Shown piece by piece: positions 1 through 4,889 of a DNA stretch of 7,115 nucleotides. Location: assembly GCA_937912045.1 (NCBI GenBank), contig CALDPI010000018.1, positions 1-7,115 of the forward strand, written 5' to 3'. This stretch comes from an uncultured Clostridia bacterium. GTDB lineage: Bacteria > Bacillota > Clostridia > Oscillospirales > Acutalibacteraceae. The position numbers and the translations under genes are program-made. The notes under the pieces were generated by a model. The model was not told the DNA's origin and ran no database searches. It was given only the letters and a program-made list of their open reading frames with translations. Numbering within the stretch: the first letter of the stretch is position 1; every line of letters begins with the position of its first letter.

Positions 1-1
1 T

Positions 2-271
2 GGAGAATCAGCTAATTACGGGAGTAAAATAAGAGATGGTTTTTGCTTTATGAGGTCAGGTGTTCAAAATGTTAATAATAGAGGTGGAGATAAAAATGAT
101 GGACTTAAAGCCGTGATGTTTATGTATATGACATTTATGAATGAAGCAGGAATGGAAGGATCGCAATTGTCAGCAATAGATAGAAAAGTAAGTGACGAAT
201 ATAGTAGATGTATCAAATTGCTTCAAGAAGAGGCGTGTAATGGAGAAATAGAATTGACATTAGGTACTTAA
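2..271 (+). CDS. 3' end of an unrecognised gene (partial)
   Basis: The reading frame is open from the left edge and ends at TAA 269-271, so at least 89 C-terminal residues are present and the real start probably lies outside the window. I do not recognise the family. The visible part is hydrophilic and shows no membrane segment. It has an Asn/Gly/Asp-rich stretch (residues about 22-33, NVNNRGGDKND), then a Met-rich, probably helical stretch (KAVMFMYMTFMNEAGME), then a charged tail ending GEIELTLGT. An internal ATG at 50 has no convincing Shine-Dalgarno sequence, which supports reading it as a continuation and not a 73-residue gene. The codons are strongly AT-rich, unlike the genes after 3180. 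Coding status is likely but not certain, and no function is proposed. Confidence 0.5.
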   Translation, partial: GESANYGSKIRDGFCFMRSGVQNVNNRGGDKNDGLKAVMFMYMTFMNEAGMEGSQLSAIDRKVSDEYSRCIKLLQEEACNGEIELTLGT

Positions 272-361
272 TTTAATTATTTATGATGTAATTATGCTAT
301 GACATGTCTCCAAAACCATCGGCAACGATAGAGTGGGAGTAATACAAACTGGCTAACAAGT

Positions 362-400
362 GCCCGAAAACCCTTGGAAACAAAGGGCTTTCGGGCATTT
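362..400 (+). terminator. Hairpin, possible terminator after the first gene
   Basis: An eight-base outer stem (GCCCGAAA 362-369 with TTTCGGGC 389-396) continues past one mismatch into a five-base inner stem (CCCTT 371-375 with AAGGG 383-387) around a seven-base loop. Only a short ATTT follows, so the uridine tract is weak. The stem is nearly symmetric and could work in either direction. It lies about 90 bases after the stop of the partial gene and before the ABC operon. Bases 272-361 hold no gene that I can support. Confidence 0.45.
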
Positions 401-422
401 CTGCAATTTGGGAAAATGCTTC

Positions 423-439
423 TGCAACACTTTTGCAAC
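423..439. repeat. Tandem TGCAAC pair, left of the ABC operon
   Basis: TGCAAC occurs at 423-428 and again at 434-439, one helical turn (11 bp) apart. A related CTGCAATTT lies just upstream at 401-409. The same words recur on the far side of the ABC operon (CTGCAATTT near 2950, TGCAAC at 3007 and 3019). Helically phased short repeats can be binding sites for a DNA-binding protein such as a recombinase arm domain, but no recombinase is visible in the window. Confidence 0.4.
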
Positions 440-470
440 ACATAGGAATAAAATTACAAAAAAGATAGTT

Positions 471-500
471 ACCGATGAGACACTAAAAACGACCGAACAG
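471..500 (+). promoter_or_regulatory. Candidate LytTR operator (9-12-9 direct repeat)
   Basis: ACCGATGAG (471-479) and ACCGAACAG (492-500) are direct repeats separated by exactly 12 bp, so the copies are 21 bp (two helical turns) apart. Against the general LytTR-family consensus [TA][AC][CA]GTTN[AG][TG], the first copy matches 8 of 9 positions and the second 7 of 9. The pair lies about 30 bp upstream of the predicted extended -10 of the operon whose third gene encodes a LytTR protein. This is the usual place for an activator, and autoregulation is inferred. Confidence 0.6.
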
Positions 501-529
501 ACAAAAAACAACATTTCTTCTTTTTTATT

Positions 530-538
530 TGCTATTAT
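530..538 (+). promoter_or_regulatory. Extended -10 of the ABC/LytTR operon
   Basis: TGC followed by TATTAT (533-538) forms an extended -10 element. The bases where a -35 would sit (about 510-515, AACATT) do not resemble TTGACA. An extended -10 without a -35, next to a LytTR-type repeat that ends at 500, fits an activator-dependent promoter. The predicted start would be near 545, leaving a leader of roughly 25 bases that contains the ribosome binding site. Confidence 0.45.
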
Positions 539-570
539 GATACAGCAGGTGAAAAAGGAGGATGACATAT

Positions 571-1296
571 ATGCAAGAAATAAAGACTACCCAGCTTGTC
601 AAGCAGTATAAGAATCTGACTGCTGTAGACAAGCTGGGTTTAGAAATTCGGCAAGGTGAATTGTTTTCGCTGCTCGGAGTGAACGGTGCTGGAAAGACTA
701 CGGTTATTAAAATGCTTTCCTGCCTGACAAAACCTACGAGTGGAGATGCTATTGTCGGTGGATACAGCATTACAAAGGAACCCGAACAGGTAAAGCGCTT
801 GATTGGTGTATCTCCACAAGAAACCGCAGTTGCTCCTAACCTTTCCGTCAAAGAAAACTTAGAGTTAATCTGCGGTATTCACGGTTTTTCAAAAGAAAAA
901 ACGAAAGCAAAGATACAGGAACTGTCCAAGCAGTTTTCCCTTGACAGTGTTCTTCGGAGGAAAGCCGGCAAGCTATCCGGTGGCTGGCAACGGCGTGTCA
1001 GCATTGCTATGGCACTGATCAGCGAACCCCAAATTCTATTCTTGGACGAACCCACGCTTGGTTTGGATGTCCTTGCAAGGCACGATCTATGGGAATCGAT
1101 ATGTGCTTTGAAAGGTAAAATAACGATCATCCTTACGACACACTATATGGAAGAAGCTGAGGCACTTTCTGATCGCATCGGTATTATGAAAAGCGGTAGA
1201 CTTCTTGCAGTAGGAACAGTAGAAGAATTGAACGCAGCGGCTGGAACAAACGATTTTGAAACAGCCTTCGTTTCTATTGTAAAGGAGGGTGCGTAA
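571..1296 (+). CDS. ABC transporter ATP-binding protein
   Basis: This 241-residue nucleotide-binding subunit would power an ABC-2 type exporter at the cytoplasmic face of the membrane. All core motifs are present: Walker A GVNGAGKTT (36-44), Q-loop Gln83, signature LSGGW followed by QRR (135-142), Walker B ILFLDE (155-160), D-loop GLD (164-166) and H-loop His191. The signature has Trp where LSGGQ is textbook, a variant I know from related drug/peptide-export ATPases, so the enzyme is expected to be active. The start at 571 is chosen because AAGGAGG (555-561) sits 9 bases before it; an in-frame ATG at 562 directly abuts that site with no spacer. The stop shares its last base with the permease start (TAATG), indicating translational coupling. 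The substrate cannot be read from the sequence. Confidence 0.93.
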   Translation: MQEIKTTQLVKQYKNLTAVDKLGLEIRQGELFSLLGVNGAGKTTVIKMLSCLTKPTSGDAIVGGYSITKEPEQVKRLIGVSPQETAVAPNLSVKENLELICGIHGFSKEKTKAKIQELSKQFSLDSVLRRKAGKLSGGWQRRVSIAMALISEPQILFLDEPTLGLDVLARHDLWESICALKGKITIILTTHYMEEAEALSDRIGIMKSGRLLAVGTVEELNAAAGTNDFETAFVSIVKEGA

Positions 1297-2027
1297 TGAG
1301 AATGATGACTTTTGCCAAGAGATGTGCCAAAGAGATTTTGCGAGATCCAATCAACCTTGGCTTCGGTCTGGGATTTCCTTTGGTCTTATTAGTGCTTTTA
1401 AGTGCTATTCAAGCGAATATTCCGGTGAACTTGTTTGAGATTAACACACTGACTCCGGGTATTACCGTATTCGGATTGTCGTTTATGACACTTTTTTCAG
1501 CAACTCTGATTTCTAAAGATCGGGAAAGCGCTCTTCTGCAGAGATTGTACACAACACCCCTTACGGGATTTGATTTCACTATGGGCTATATGCTCCCAAT
1601 CCTGCCTATAGCAATCGGACAGACCGTGATCTGCTATTTGTTTGCAATTCCTTTGGGACTCGAAGTTAGTGTAAACATTATTTATGCCGTAATTGGTATC
1701 ATCCCCATGGCAATTTTTAATATTGCACTCGGACTTTTGTGTGGCAGTGTTTTGGGAGTGAAACAGGTTGGCGGTATTTGCGGAGCACTACTTACCAATC
1801 TTTCTGCTTGGTTTTCGGGCGTTTGGTTTGATTTGAATCTTGTGGGAGGTGCTTTCAAAAAAATAGCAAATGCACTTCCGTTTGTTCACGCAGCAGAACT
1901 GGAAAAAGCGTTATTTAACGGAAATTTTGAGGGCGCAGCTTCACACATTCTGCCGATTATTCTGTATAGTGTAGTAATAATGGCGGTGGCTGTGTTCTGC
2001 TTCCTAAGACAAATGAAAAAACAGTAA
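1296..2027 (+). CDS. ABC-2 type transporter permease
   Basis: This 243-residue integral membrane protein is the partner of the ATPase just upstream. Six hydrophobic segments are visible, at about 20-38, 55-73, 98-118, 127-153, 158-178 and 217-236. A charged segment after the second helix (KDRESALLQRLYTTPLTGFDF, about 74-94) resembles the cytoplasmic coupling region of ABC-2 permeases, where a Lys-Arg-Glu cluster precedes 'LL..L..TPL'. The N terminus is basic and amphipathic. AAAGGAGG at 1281-1288 precedes the ATG by 7 bases and the start overlaps the previous stop by one base. Size and topology fit half-transporters that dimerise to export drugs, bacteriocins, peptides or lipids. The family is clear; the cargo is unknown. 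Confidence 0.88.
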   Translation: MRMMTFAKRCAKEILRDPINLGFGLGFPLVLLVLLSAIQANIPVNLFEINTLTPGITVFGLSFMTLFSATLISKDRESALLQRLYTTPLTGFDFTMGYMLPILPIAIGQTVICYLFAIPLGLEVSVNIIYAVIGIIPMAIFNIALGLLCGSVLGVKQVGGICGALLTNLSAWFSGVWFDLNLVGGAFKKIANALPFVHAAELEKALFNGNFEGAASHILPIILYSVVIMAVAVFCFLRQMKKQ

Positions 2028-2039
2028 GGATTTGAGGCG

Positions 2040-2483
2040 ATGAAATACAAACTTATTATCGACAAAAACGCAGATGAGGAAATCATAGCAATCGTTCATG
2101 CGCCATCCTCTTTGACACAGCGGATAGAAGATCTTGTCTGCGGTTATTCCGGTGCGGACAGAATTATGGGATACAGCGATGACGAGATGCGGAAACTGGA
2201 GTTTTCGGAAATCGAATATATTACCATAATTGACAGAAAAGTGATTGCCATTGACACCAAAGGCAATCATTATTCGCTCAAAGACAGGCTTCGTGATTTG
2301 GAGGATATTTTGCCCTCTTATTTCATCCGCATTAACAAATCTACCCTTGCCAATGAACACTGTATTGCACGATTTGATGCGGTGTTCAGCGGCGGTGTGG
2401 ATGCCGTGTTTCGGTGCGGTTATCGGGAATATGTTTCCAGACGTTGTTTTGCGGAAATCAAAAGGAGGTACGAAGGAGTATGA
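2040..2483 (+). CDS. Stand-alone LytTR DNA-binding regulator
   Basis: This 147-residue cytoplasmic protein has a LytTR DNA-binding domain over roughly residues 50-144. Recognisable pieces are the region around FSEIEYITIIDRKVIAI, the 'FIRINKSTLAN' strand-helix motif (95-105) and the closing 'YVSRRCFAEIKRR' (131-143). No receiver domain precedes it, so it is not a classical response regulator. The roughly 45-residue N-terminal extension (KLIIDKNADEEIIAIVHAP) is typical of LytTR-only regulators. It begins 12 bases after the permease stop, with AAGGA (2026-2030) as the likely ribosome binding site, and overlaps the next gene by four bases (ATGA). That coupling to a DUF3021-type membrane protein is the layout of LytTR regulatory systems. 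Its likely target is the direct repeat at 471-500, which would make the operon autoregulated. Confidence 0.9.
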   Translation: MKYKLIIDKNADEEIIAIVHAPSSLTQRIEDLVCGYSGADRIMGYSDDEMRKLEFSEIEYITIIDRKVIAIDTKGNHYSLKDRLRDLEDILPSYFIRINKSTLANEHCIARFDAVFSGGVDAVFRCGYREYVSRRCFAEIKRRYEGV

Positions 2484-2935
2484 AAAAATTTGTTTTGGAA
2501 TTTTTGCGCCGTGGCTTGATTGCTTCCGGTATTGGTCCGATTGTTTTGGCTATTGTATATCTAATATTGCAGCAGACTGCCGCTGTTGAAACGCTATCTG
2601 TAAATCAGGTTTGCATAGGTATCTTTTCAATCACTGCACTTGCCTTTATTGCAGGCGGTATGAACGCTATTTATCAAATCGAACGATTGCCTTTGATGAT
2701 TGCTATTTTGATTCACGGTGGCATTTTATATATCAGCTACCTCGTCACCTATCTGCTCAACGATTGGCTTGACTTTGGTGCACTACCGATTATAGTCTTC
2801 TCAGCAGTTTTTGTTGGAGGCTATATCGTTATTTGGGCGATCATTTTTTCCATAATCAAAAAGAATACGGATAAGCTTAACAAAATGCTAAAGCAAAAAC
2901 AGCAAAGTGTAAACGAGGATTTATCAAACAAGTAA
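2480..2935 (+). CDS. DUF3021-type four-helix membrane protein, probable LytTR partner
   Basis: This 151-residue membrane protein has four hydrophobic segments, at about 13-30, 44-62, 70-93 and 101-126. A Lys/Gln-rich cytoplasmic tail follows (KKNTDKLNKMLKQKQQ), and the N terminus is basic (MKKFVLEFLRRG). Size, topology and position directly after a LytTR gene match the DUF3021 family. In streptococcal LytTR regulatory systems such as HdrRM and BrsRM the membrane partner inhibits the LytTR activator; the same role is inferred here. The start at 2480 is preferred because AAAGGAGG (2461-2468) lies 11 bases upstream and the ATG overlaps the regulator's TGA. An in-frame ATG at 2414 would extend the protein into the regulator gene with non-hydrophobic, atypical sequence. 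The signal that relieves inhibition is unknown. Confidence 0.82.
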   Translation: MKKFVLEFLRRGLIASGIGPIVLAIVYLILQQTAAVETLSVNQVCIGIFSITALAFIAGGMNAIYQIERLPLMIAILIHGGILYISYLVTYLLNDWLDFGALPIIVFSAVFVGGYIVIWAIIFSIIKKNTDKLNKMLKQKQQSVNEDLSNK

Positions 2936-3147
2936 TGCGGGTATATAAACTGCAATTTTATTTACAACAACATCGCAACCACTTGACACTATCCCACAAG
3001 CGGTTTTGCAACTTTTTCTGCAACAAAAATTCGGATAAATAAAATAATGGGGAGAAGATTGTTGTCAAATTTGCCGTTTAGAATAATATATAGGGCATAA
3101 ATAAGCCAAAGAAGAATGCTGAAAACGAGTGGGAATAATAAACAAAC
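2936..3147. other. AT-rich intergenic stretch after the ABC operon
   Basis: No gene is supported here, and no strong terminator follows directly after the operon, so its transcript may run to the bidirectional hairpin at 3148-3176. The stretch contains CTGCAATTTT near 2950, a run of CAAC words near 2965-2980, and a phased TGCAAC pair at 3007-3024. A weak promoter-like pair (TTGTCA 3062-3067, TAATAT 3084-3089, 16-base spacer) points rightward but leads to no gene, so I give it little weight. Confidence 0.5.
3007..3024. repeat. Tandem TGCAAC pair, right of the ABC operon
   Basis: TGCAAC occurs at 3007-3012 and 3019-3024, 12 bp apart, mirroring the 11-bp-spaced pair at 423-439 in the same orientation. 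Both pairs are associated with a CTGCAATTT word upstream. The two pairs enclose the four-gene ABC/LytTR operon and lie close to the composition change. They may be recombinase or other protein binding sites of a former mobile element, or simply a shared intergenic motif. Confidence 0.4.
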
Positions 3148-3177
3148 AAAAACGGACGACGGGGTCGTCCGTTTTTT
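3148..3177. terminator. Bidirectional intrinsic terminator
   Basis: AAAAACGGACGAC (3148-3160) pairs perfectly with GTCGTCCGTTTTT (3164-3176) around a GGG loop, with six T on the plus strand at 3172-3177 and the matching A run at the other end. It lies four bases from the tetR stop codon and is well placed to end the minus-strand tetR transcript. It can also stop plus-strand transcription arriving from the ABC/LytTR operon. Confidence 0.9.
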
Positions 3178-3180
3178 ATT

Positions 3181-3732
3181 TCACACTGCAAGCAGAAAGT
3201 ATTTAGTAATTTCTTCGGGTGTTTGGCGCCTTCCGTTTTCAAGCCACCAGCGCACCGTCTCGGCAAAGGTTGCGGCTATGTGGTTAATCCAAAAATCGCG
3301 CGGCAGGTCACTGTGTCGGCGCTCCTCAAACAGAGAGAGCTGACTCTCTGCAAGGCGATGAAGCCCCACCTTGAAGTACTGCAAAAACAGCTCGTTGTTC
3401 TGCCCCGAAAGCAGCTCTAAAATGTTGTTATCGTTCTTTTGCAGGTGCATAAAAAGGTGCAAAAACACCGAATCCGGCGCGTCACAATCGAAGATGTGCG
3501 AATGTGCGGCGCCATCGCCCTCTGCCGCTTCGAAAATGTGCAAAAACAGCTCTTCACACAGAGCCTTCAGCAGATAATCCTTGGTCTCGAAATGGGCATA
3601 AAAGGTTGCGCGGCCAACGTCGGCGCGGTCTATTATGTCACCCACCGTTATTTTGCTGTAATCCCTTTGCGATAAGAGCTCTGTAAACGCCCCGAAAATC
3701 GCCTCGCGCGTTTTGCGCTGTCGTCTGTCCAT
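3181..3732 (-). CDS. TetR-family transcriptional regulator
   Basis: This 183-residue regulator has an N-terminal TetR DNA-binding domain (about 5-52) with the helix-turn-helix in KITVGDIIDRADVGRATFYAHFETK (27-51). Its C-terminal ligand/dimer domain ends in the pattern WWLENG...TPEEITKYF (162-179), common in Bacillota TetR proteins. The ATG at 3732 is chosen because GGAGG lies 7-8 bases upstream (3741-3745 on the complementary strand) and MDRRQRKTREAIF is a typical family start; a GTG at 3777 would add 15 residues without family support. The gene diverges from a CDF zinc-type exporter with a shared promoter region, so it probably controls that exporter. A segment rich in His (65, 77, 79, 92, 96) plus Cys83 could bind metal, as in SczA, the TetR-family zinc sensor that controls czcD in pneumococcus. 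That parallel is an inference. Confidence 0.9.
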   Translation of the reverse strand: MDRRQRKTREAIFGAFTELLSQRDYSKITVGDIIDRADVGRATFYAHFETKDYLLKALCEELFLHIFEAAEGDGAAHSHIFDCDAPDSVFLHLFMHLQKNDNNILELLSGQNNELFLQYFKVGLHRLAESQLSLFEERRHSDLPRDFWINHIAATFAETVRWWLENGRRQTPEEITKYFLLAV

Positions 3733-3760
3733 TAGTGCCCTCCGTACATTTTTTCTCTTT

Positions 3761-3776
3761 TGTTCGGTATCGAACA
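3761..3776. promoter_or_regulatory. Palindrome in the tetR leader, candidate operator 2
   Basis: TGTTCG-GTAT-CGAACA is a 16-bp perfect inverted repeat (6-bp arms, self-complementary GTAT/ATAC apart). It lies about 29 bases upstream of the tetR start codon, inside the predicted tetR leader. It carries the same TGTTC/GAACA half-site as the palindrome at 3829-3841. It could serve as a roadblock or auxiliary operator for the TetR protein. Confidence 0.5.
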
Positions 3777-3794
3777 CGCCGCCGCAAGCATATA

Positions 3795-3822
3795 TTGATT
3801 TTGCCCGTCACAACGGTATAAT
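3795..3822 (+). promoter_or_regulatory. Promoter for the CDF exporter gene
   Basis: TTGATT (3795-3800) and a consensus TATAAT (3817-3822) are separated by 16 bases. The predicted start near 3829 falls in the palindrome 3829-3841, leaving a leader of about 65 bases before the exporter ATG. An operator at +1 is a classic position for repression. Confidence 0.65.
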
Positions 3823-3828
3823 ATAACC

Positions 3829-3841
3829 GAACAACTTGTTC
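3829..3841. promoter_or_regulatory. Central palindrome, candidate TetR operator 1
   Basis: GAACAA-C-TTGTTC is a perfect 13-bp inverted repeat located between the two facing promoters. It overlaps the predicted exporter start site and lies just downstream of the predicted tetR start. It is the best candidate binding site for the divergent TetR protein and could control both genes from one position. Confidence 0.6.
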
Positions 3842-3853
3842 TGTAACGAATAT

Positions 3854-3881
3854 ATTGTACCACAAAAACACATAAAGTCAA
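3854..3881 (-). promoter_or_regulatory. Promoter for tetR
   Basis: Read on the minus strand, TTGACT (3881-3876) and TACAAT (3859-3854) are separated by 16 bases, and a TGG directly before the -10 forms an extended -10. Transcription would start near 3847 and cross the central palindrome. This promoter faces the exporter promoter, so the first stretches of the two transcripts are complementary to each other. Confidence 0.65.
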
Positions 3882-3894
3882 CGCGGAGGCGCTT

Positions 3895-4797
3895 ATGAAA
3901 TCGGAAAAGAAAATTTTGTTTGCCTTTATTTTAAACCTTGCCTTTTCTCTGTTCGAATTTTTCGGCGGAGTATTTTCGGGCAGCGTCGCAATTATGTCCG
4001 ACGCTGTGCACGACACGGGTGATGCGCTGAGCATCGGTATTTCCTATTTTCTTGAGAAAAAGAGCAAAAAGCAGCCCGATGCAAGCCACACCTACGGCTA
4101 CGCACGTTATTCTGTACTCGGCGGTGTTATCACCACGCTTGTTTTGCTTGTTGGCTCGGTGTTTGTCATATACAACGCCATTATGCGTATTATAAATCCG
4201 CGCCCCATCGACTATAACAGCATGCTTGTTTTTGCCGTTATCGGCACCGCTGTGAATCTCGGTGCCGCGGTGCTCACCCACGGCGGCGATTCCTTGAATC
4301 AGCGCGCGGTCAGCCTGCATATGCTGGAGGACGTGCTCGGCTGGGTTTTGGTGCTTTTGGGCGCACTTTTGATGAAGTTCACCAATTTTTCGCTCATCGA
4401 CCCATTGCTTTCCATCGGCGTTGCGGTATTTATAATTGTAAACGCACTCTCTCATCTTAAGGAAATATTAGATTTATTCCTTGAAAAAGCGCCGCGCGGC
4501 ATCTCTATTGCCACGCTTGAAGAGCACCTGCTCACGCTTGACGGGGTGCTGGGCGTTCACCATATACACATTTGGAGCCTTGACGGCAGGCAAACCTTTG
4601 CCACTCTGCACATTGTCACGAACGAGCCTACAAAGGAGCTGAAGGACTCCGTCCGCGCAGAGCTTTGCGAACACGGCATTTCCCACGCAACGCTCGAGCT
4701 TGAGAGGGAAGACGAGGAATGCAAAGCGGTGCATTGTCACATAGAAGACACCCCCTCACACCATCATCACCACCATCATCACCACCATCACCATTAA
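3895..4797 (+). CDS. CDF-family zinc-type exporter with C-terminal His12 tail
   Basis: This 300-residue inner-membrane proton-coupled metal exporter belongs to the cation diffusion facilitator family (CzcD/ZitB type). Hydrophobic helices run at about 7-28, 29-52, 75-96, 110-128, 140-160 and 168-186. The metal site is the HxxxD pair of helix 2 (His39, Asp43 in SDAVHDTGD) and helix 5 (His142, Asp146 in LHMLED); this HD-HD arrangement is typical of zinc-preferring members. The cytoplasmic domain carries the family motif VHHIHIWSLDG (221-231) and a Cys/His cluster near the end (Cys276, His280, Cys281, His282). It then closes with twelve consecutive histidines (289-300), unusual because CDF His-rich stretches are more often found between helices 4 and 5. 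GGAGG (3885-3889) lies 5 bases before the ATG. The divergent TetR gene and shared palindromes suggest metal-responsive control. Confidence 0.94.
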   Translation: MKSEKKILFAFILNLAFSLFEFFGGVFSGSVAIMSDAVHDTGDALSIGISYFLEKKSKKQPDASHTYGYARYSVLGGVITTLVLLVGSVFVIYNAIMRIINPRPIDYNSMLVFAVIGTAVNLGAAVLTHGGDSLNQRAVSLHMLEDVLGWVLVLLGALLMKFTNFSLIDPLLSIGVAVFIIVNALSHLKEILDLFLEKAPRGISIATLEEHLLTLDGVLGVHHIHIWSLDGRQTFATLHIVTNEPTKELKDSVRAELCEHGISHATLELEREDEECKAVHCHIEDTPSHHHHHHHHHHHH

Positions 4798-4822
4798 TGT
4801 ATCTCAAATATCAAAATACTGC

Positions 4823-4857
4823 GCGCCTTTTGCTATTGCAAAGGGCGCATTTCTTTT
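4823..4857 (+). terminator. Terminator after the CDF exporter
   Basis: GCGCCTTTTGC (4823-4833) pairs with GCAAAGGGCGC (4838-4848) through 11 base pairs, one of them G-U, around a TATT loop. A T-rich tail follows (ATTTCTTTT). It lies 25 bases after the exporter stop and ends that transcript before the glycosidase gene. Confidence 0.82.
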
Positions 4858-4864
4858 GTAAAAT
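4837..4864 (+). promoter_or_regulatory. Possible promoter of the glycosidase gene, overlapping the terminator
   Basis: TTGCAA (4837-4842) and TAAAAT (4859-4864) are separated by 16 bases. The -35 would lie in the 3' arm of the terminator stem. The leader would be only about 18-20 bases, just enough for the AGGGGG ribosome binding site at 4876-4881. It is the only reasonable pair between the terminator and the gene, but the match is modest. Confidence 0.35.
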
Positions 4865-4889
4865 AAAGGTATAAAAGGGGGACGATACT

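Noticed and set aside
304..342. Twelve-codon frame MSPKPSATIEWE in the first intergenic stretch
   Set aside because: It has no ribosome binding site and an in-frame stop just upstream (289-291). It could be the tail of a decayed gene, but nothing supports that.
562..570. Earlier in-frame ATG of the ABC ATPase (adds Met-Thr-Tyr)
   Set aside because: The AAGGAGG at 555-561 directly abuts this ATG, leaving no spacer, while the ATG at 571 has an ideal 9-base spacer.
979..993. LSGGW in place of LSGGQ in the ATPase signature as a sign of inactivity
   Set aside because: All other catalytic motifs are intact, and the LSGGW-QRR variant is one I know from active-looking relatives, so it is not evidence of loss of function.
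2414..2479. Longer start for the DUF3021-type protein
   Set aside because: It would run deep inside the LytTR gene, has no ribosome binding site, and the added residues do not look like the family; the coupled ATG at 2480 has AAAGGAGG upstream.
2983..3011. TTGACA at 2983-2988 as a promoter
   Set aside because: No acceptable -10 lies 16-18 bases downstream (TTGCAA is found there) and no gene follows on this strand.
3733..3777. GTG start giving the TetR protein 15 extra residues
   Set aside because: There is no family support for the extension, it would overlap the palindrome 3761-3776, and the ATG at 3732 has a clear GGAGG site.
4759..4794. The His12 tail as an engineered purification tag
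   Set aside because: The natural stop, spacer, terminator and neighbouring genes follow directly with no vector-like sequence, and a metal exporter is a plausible natural host for a His tail.
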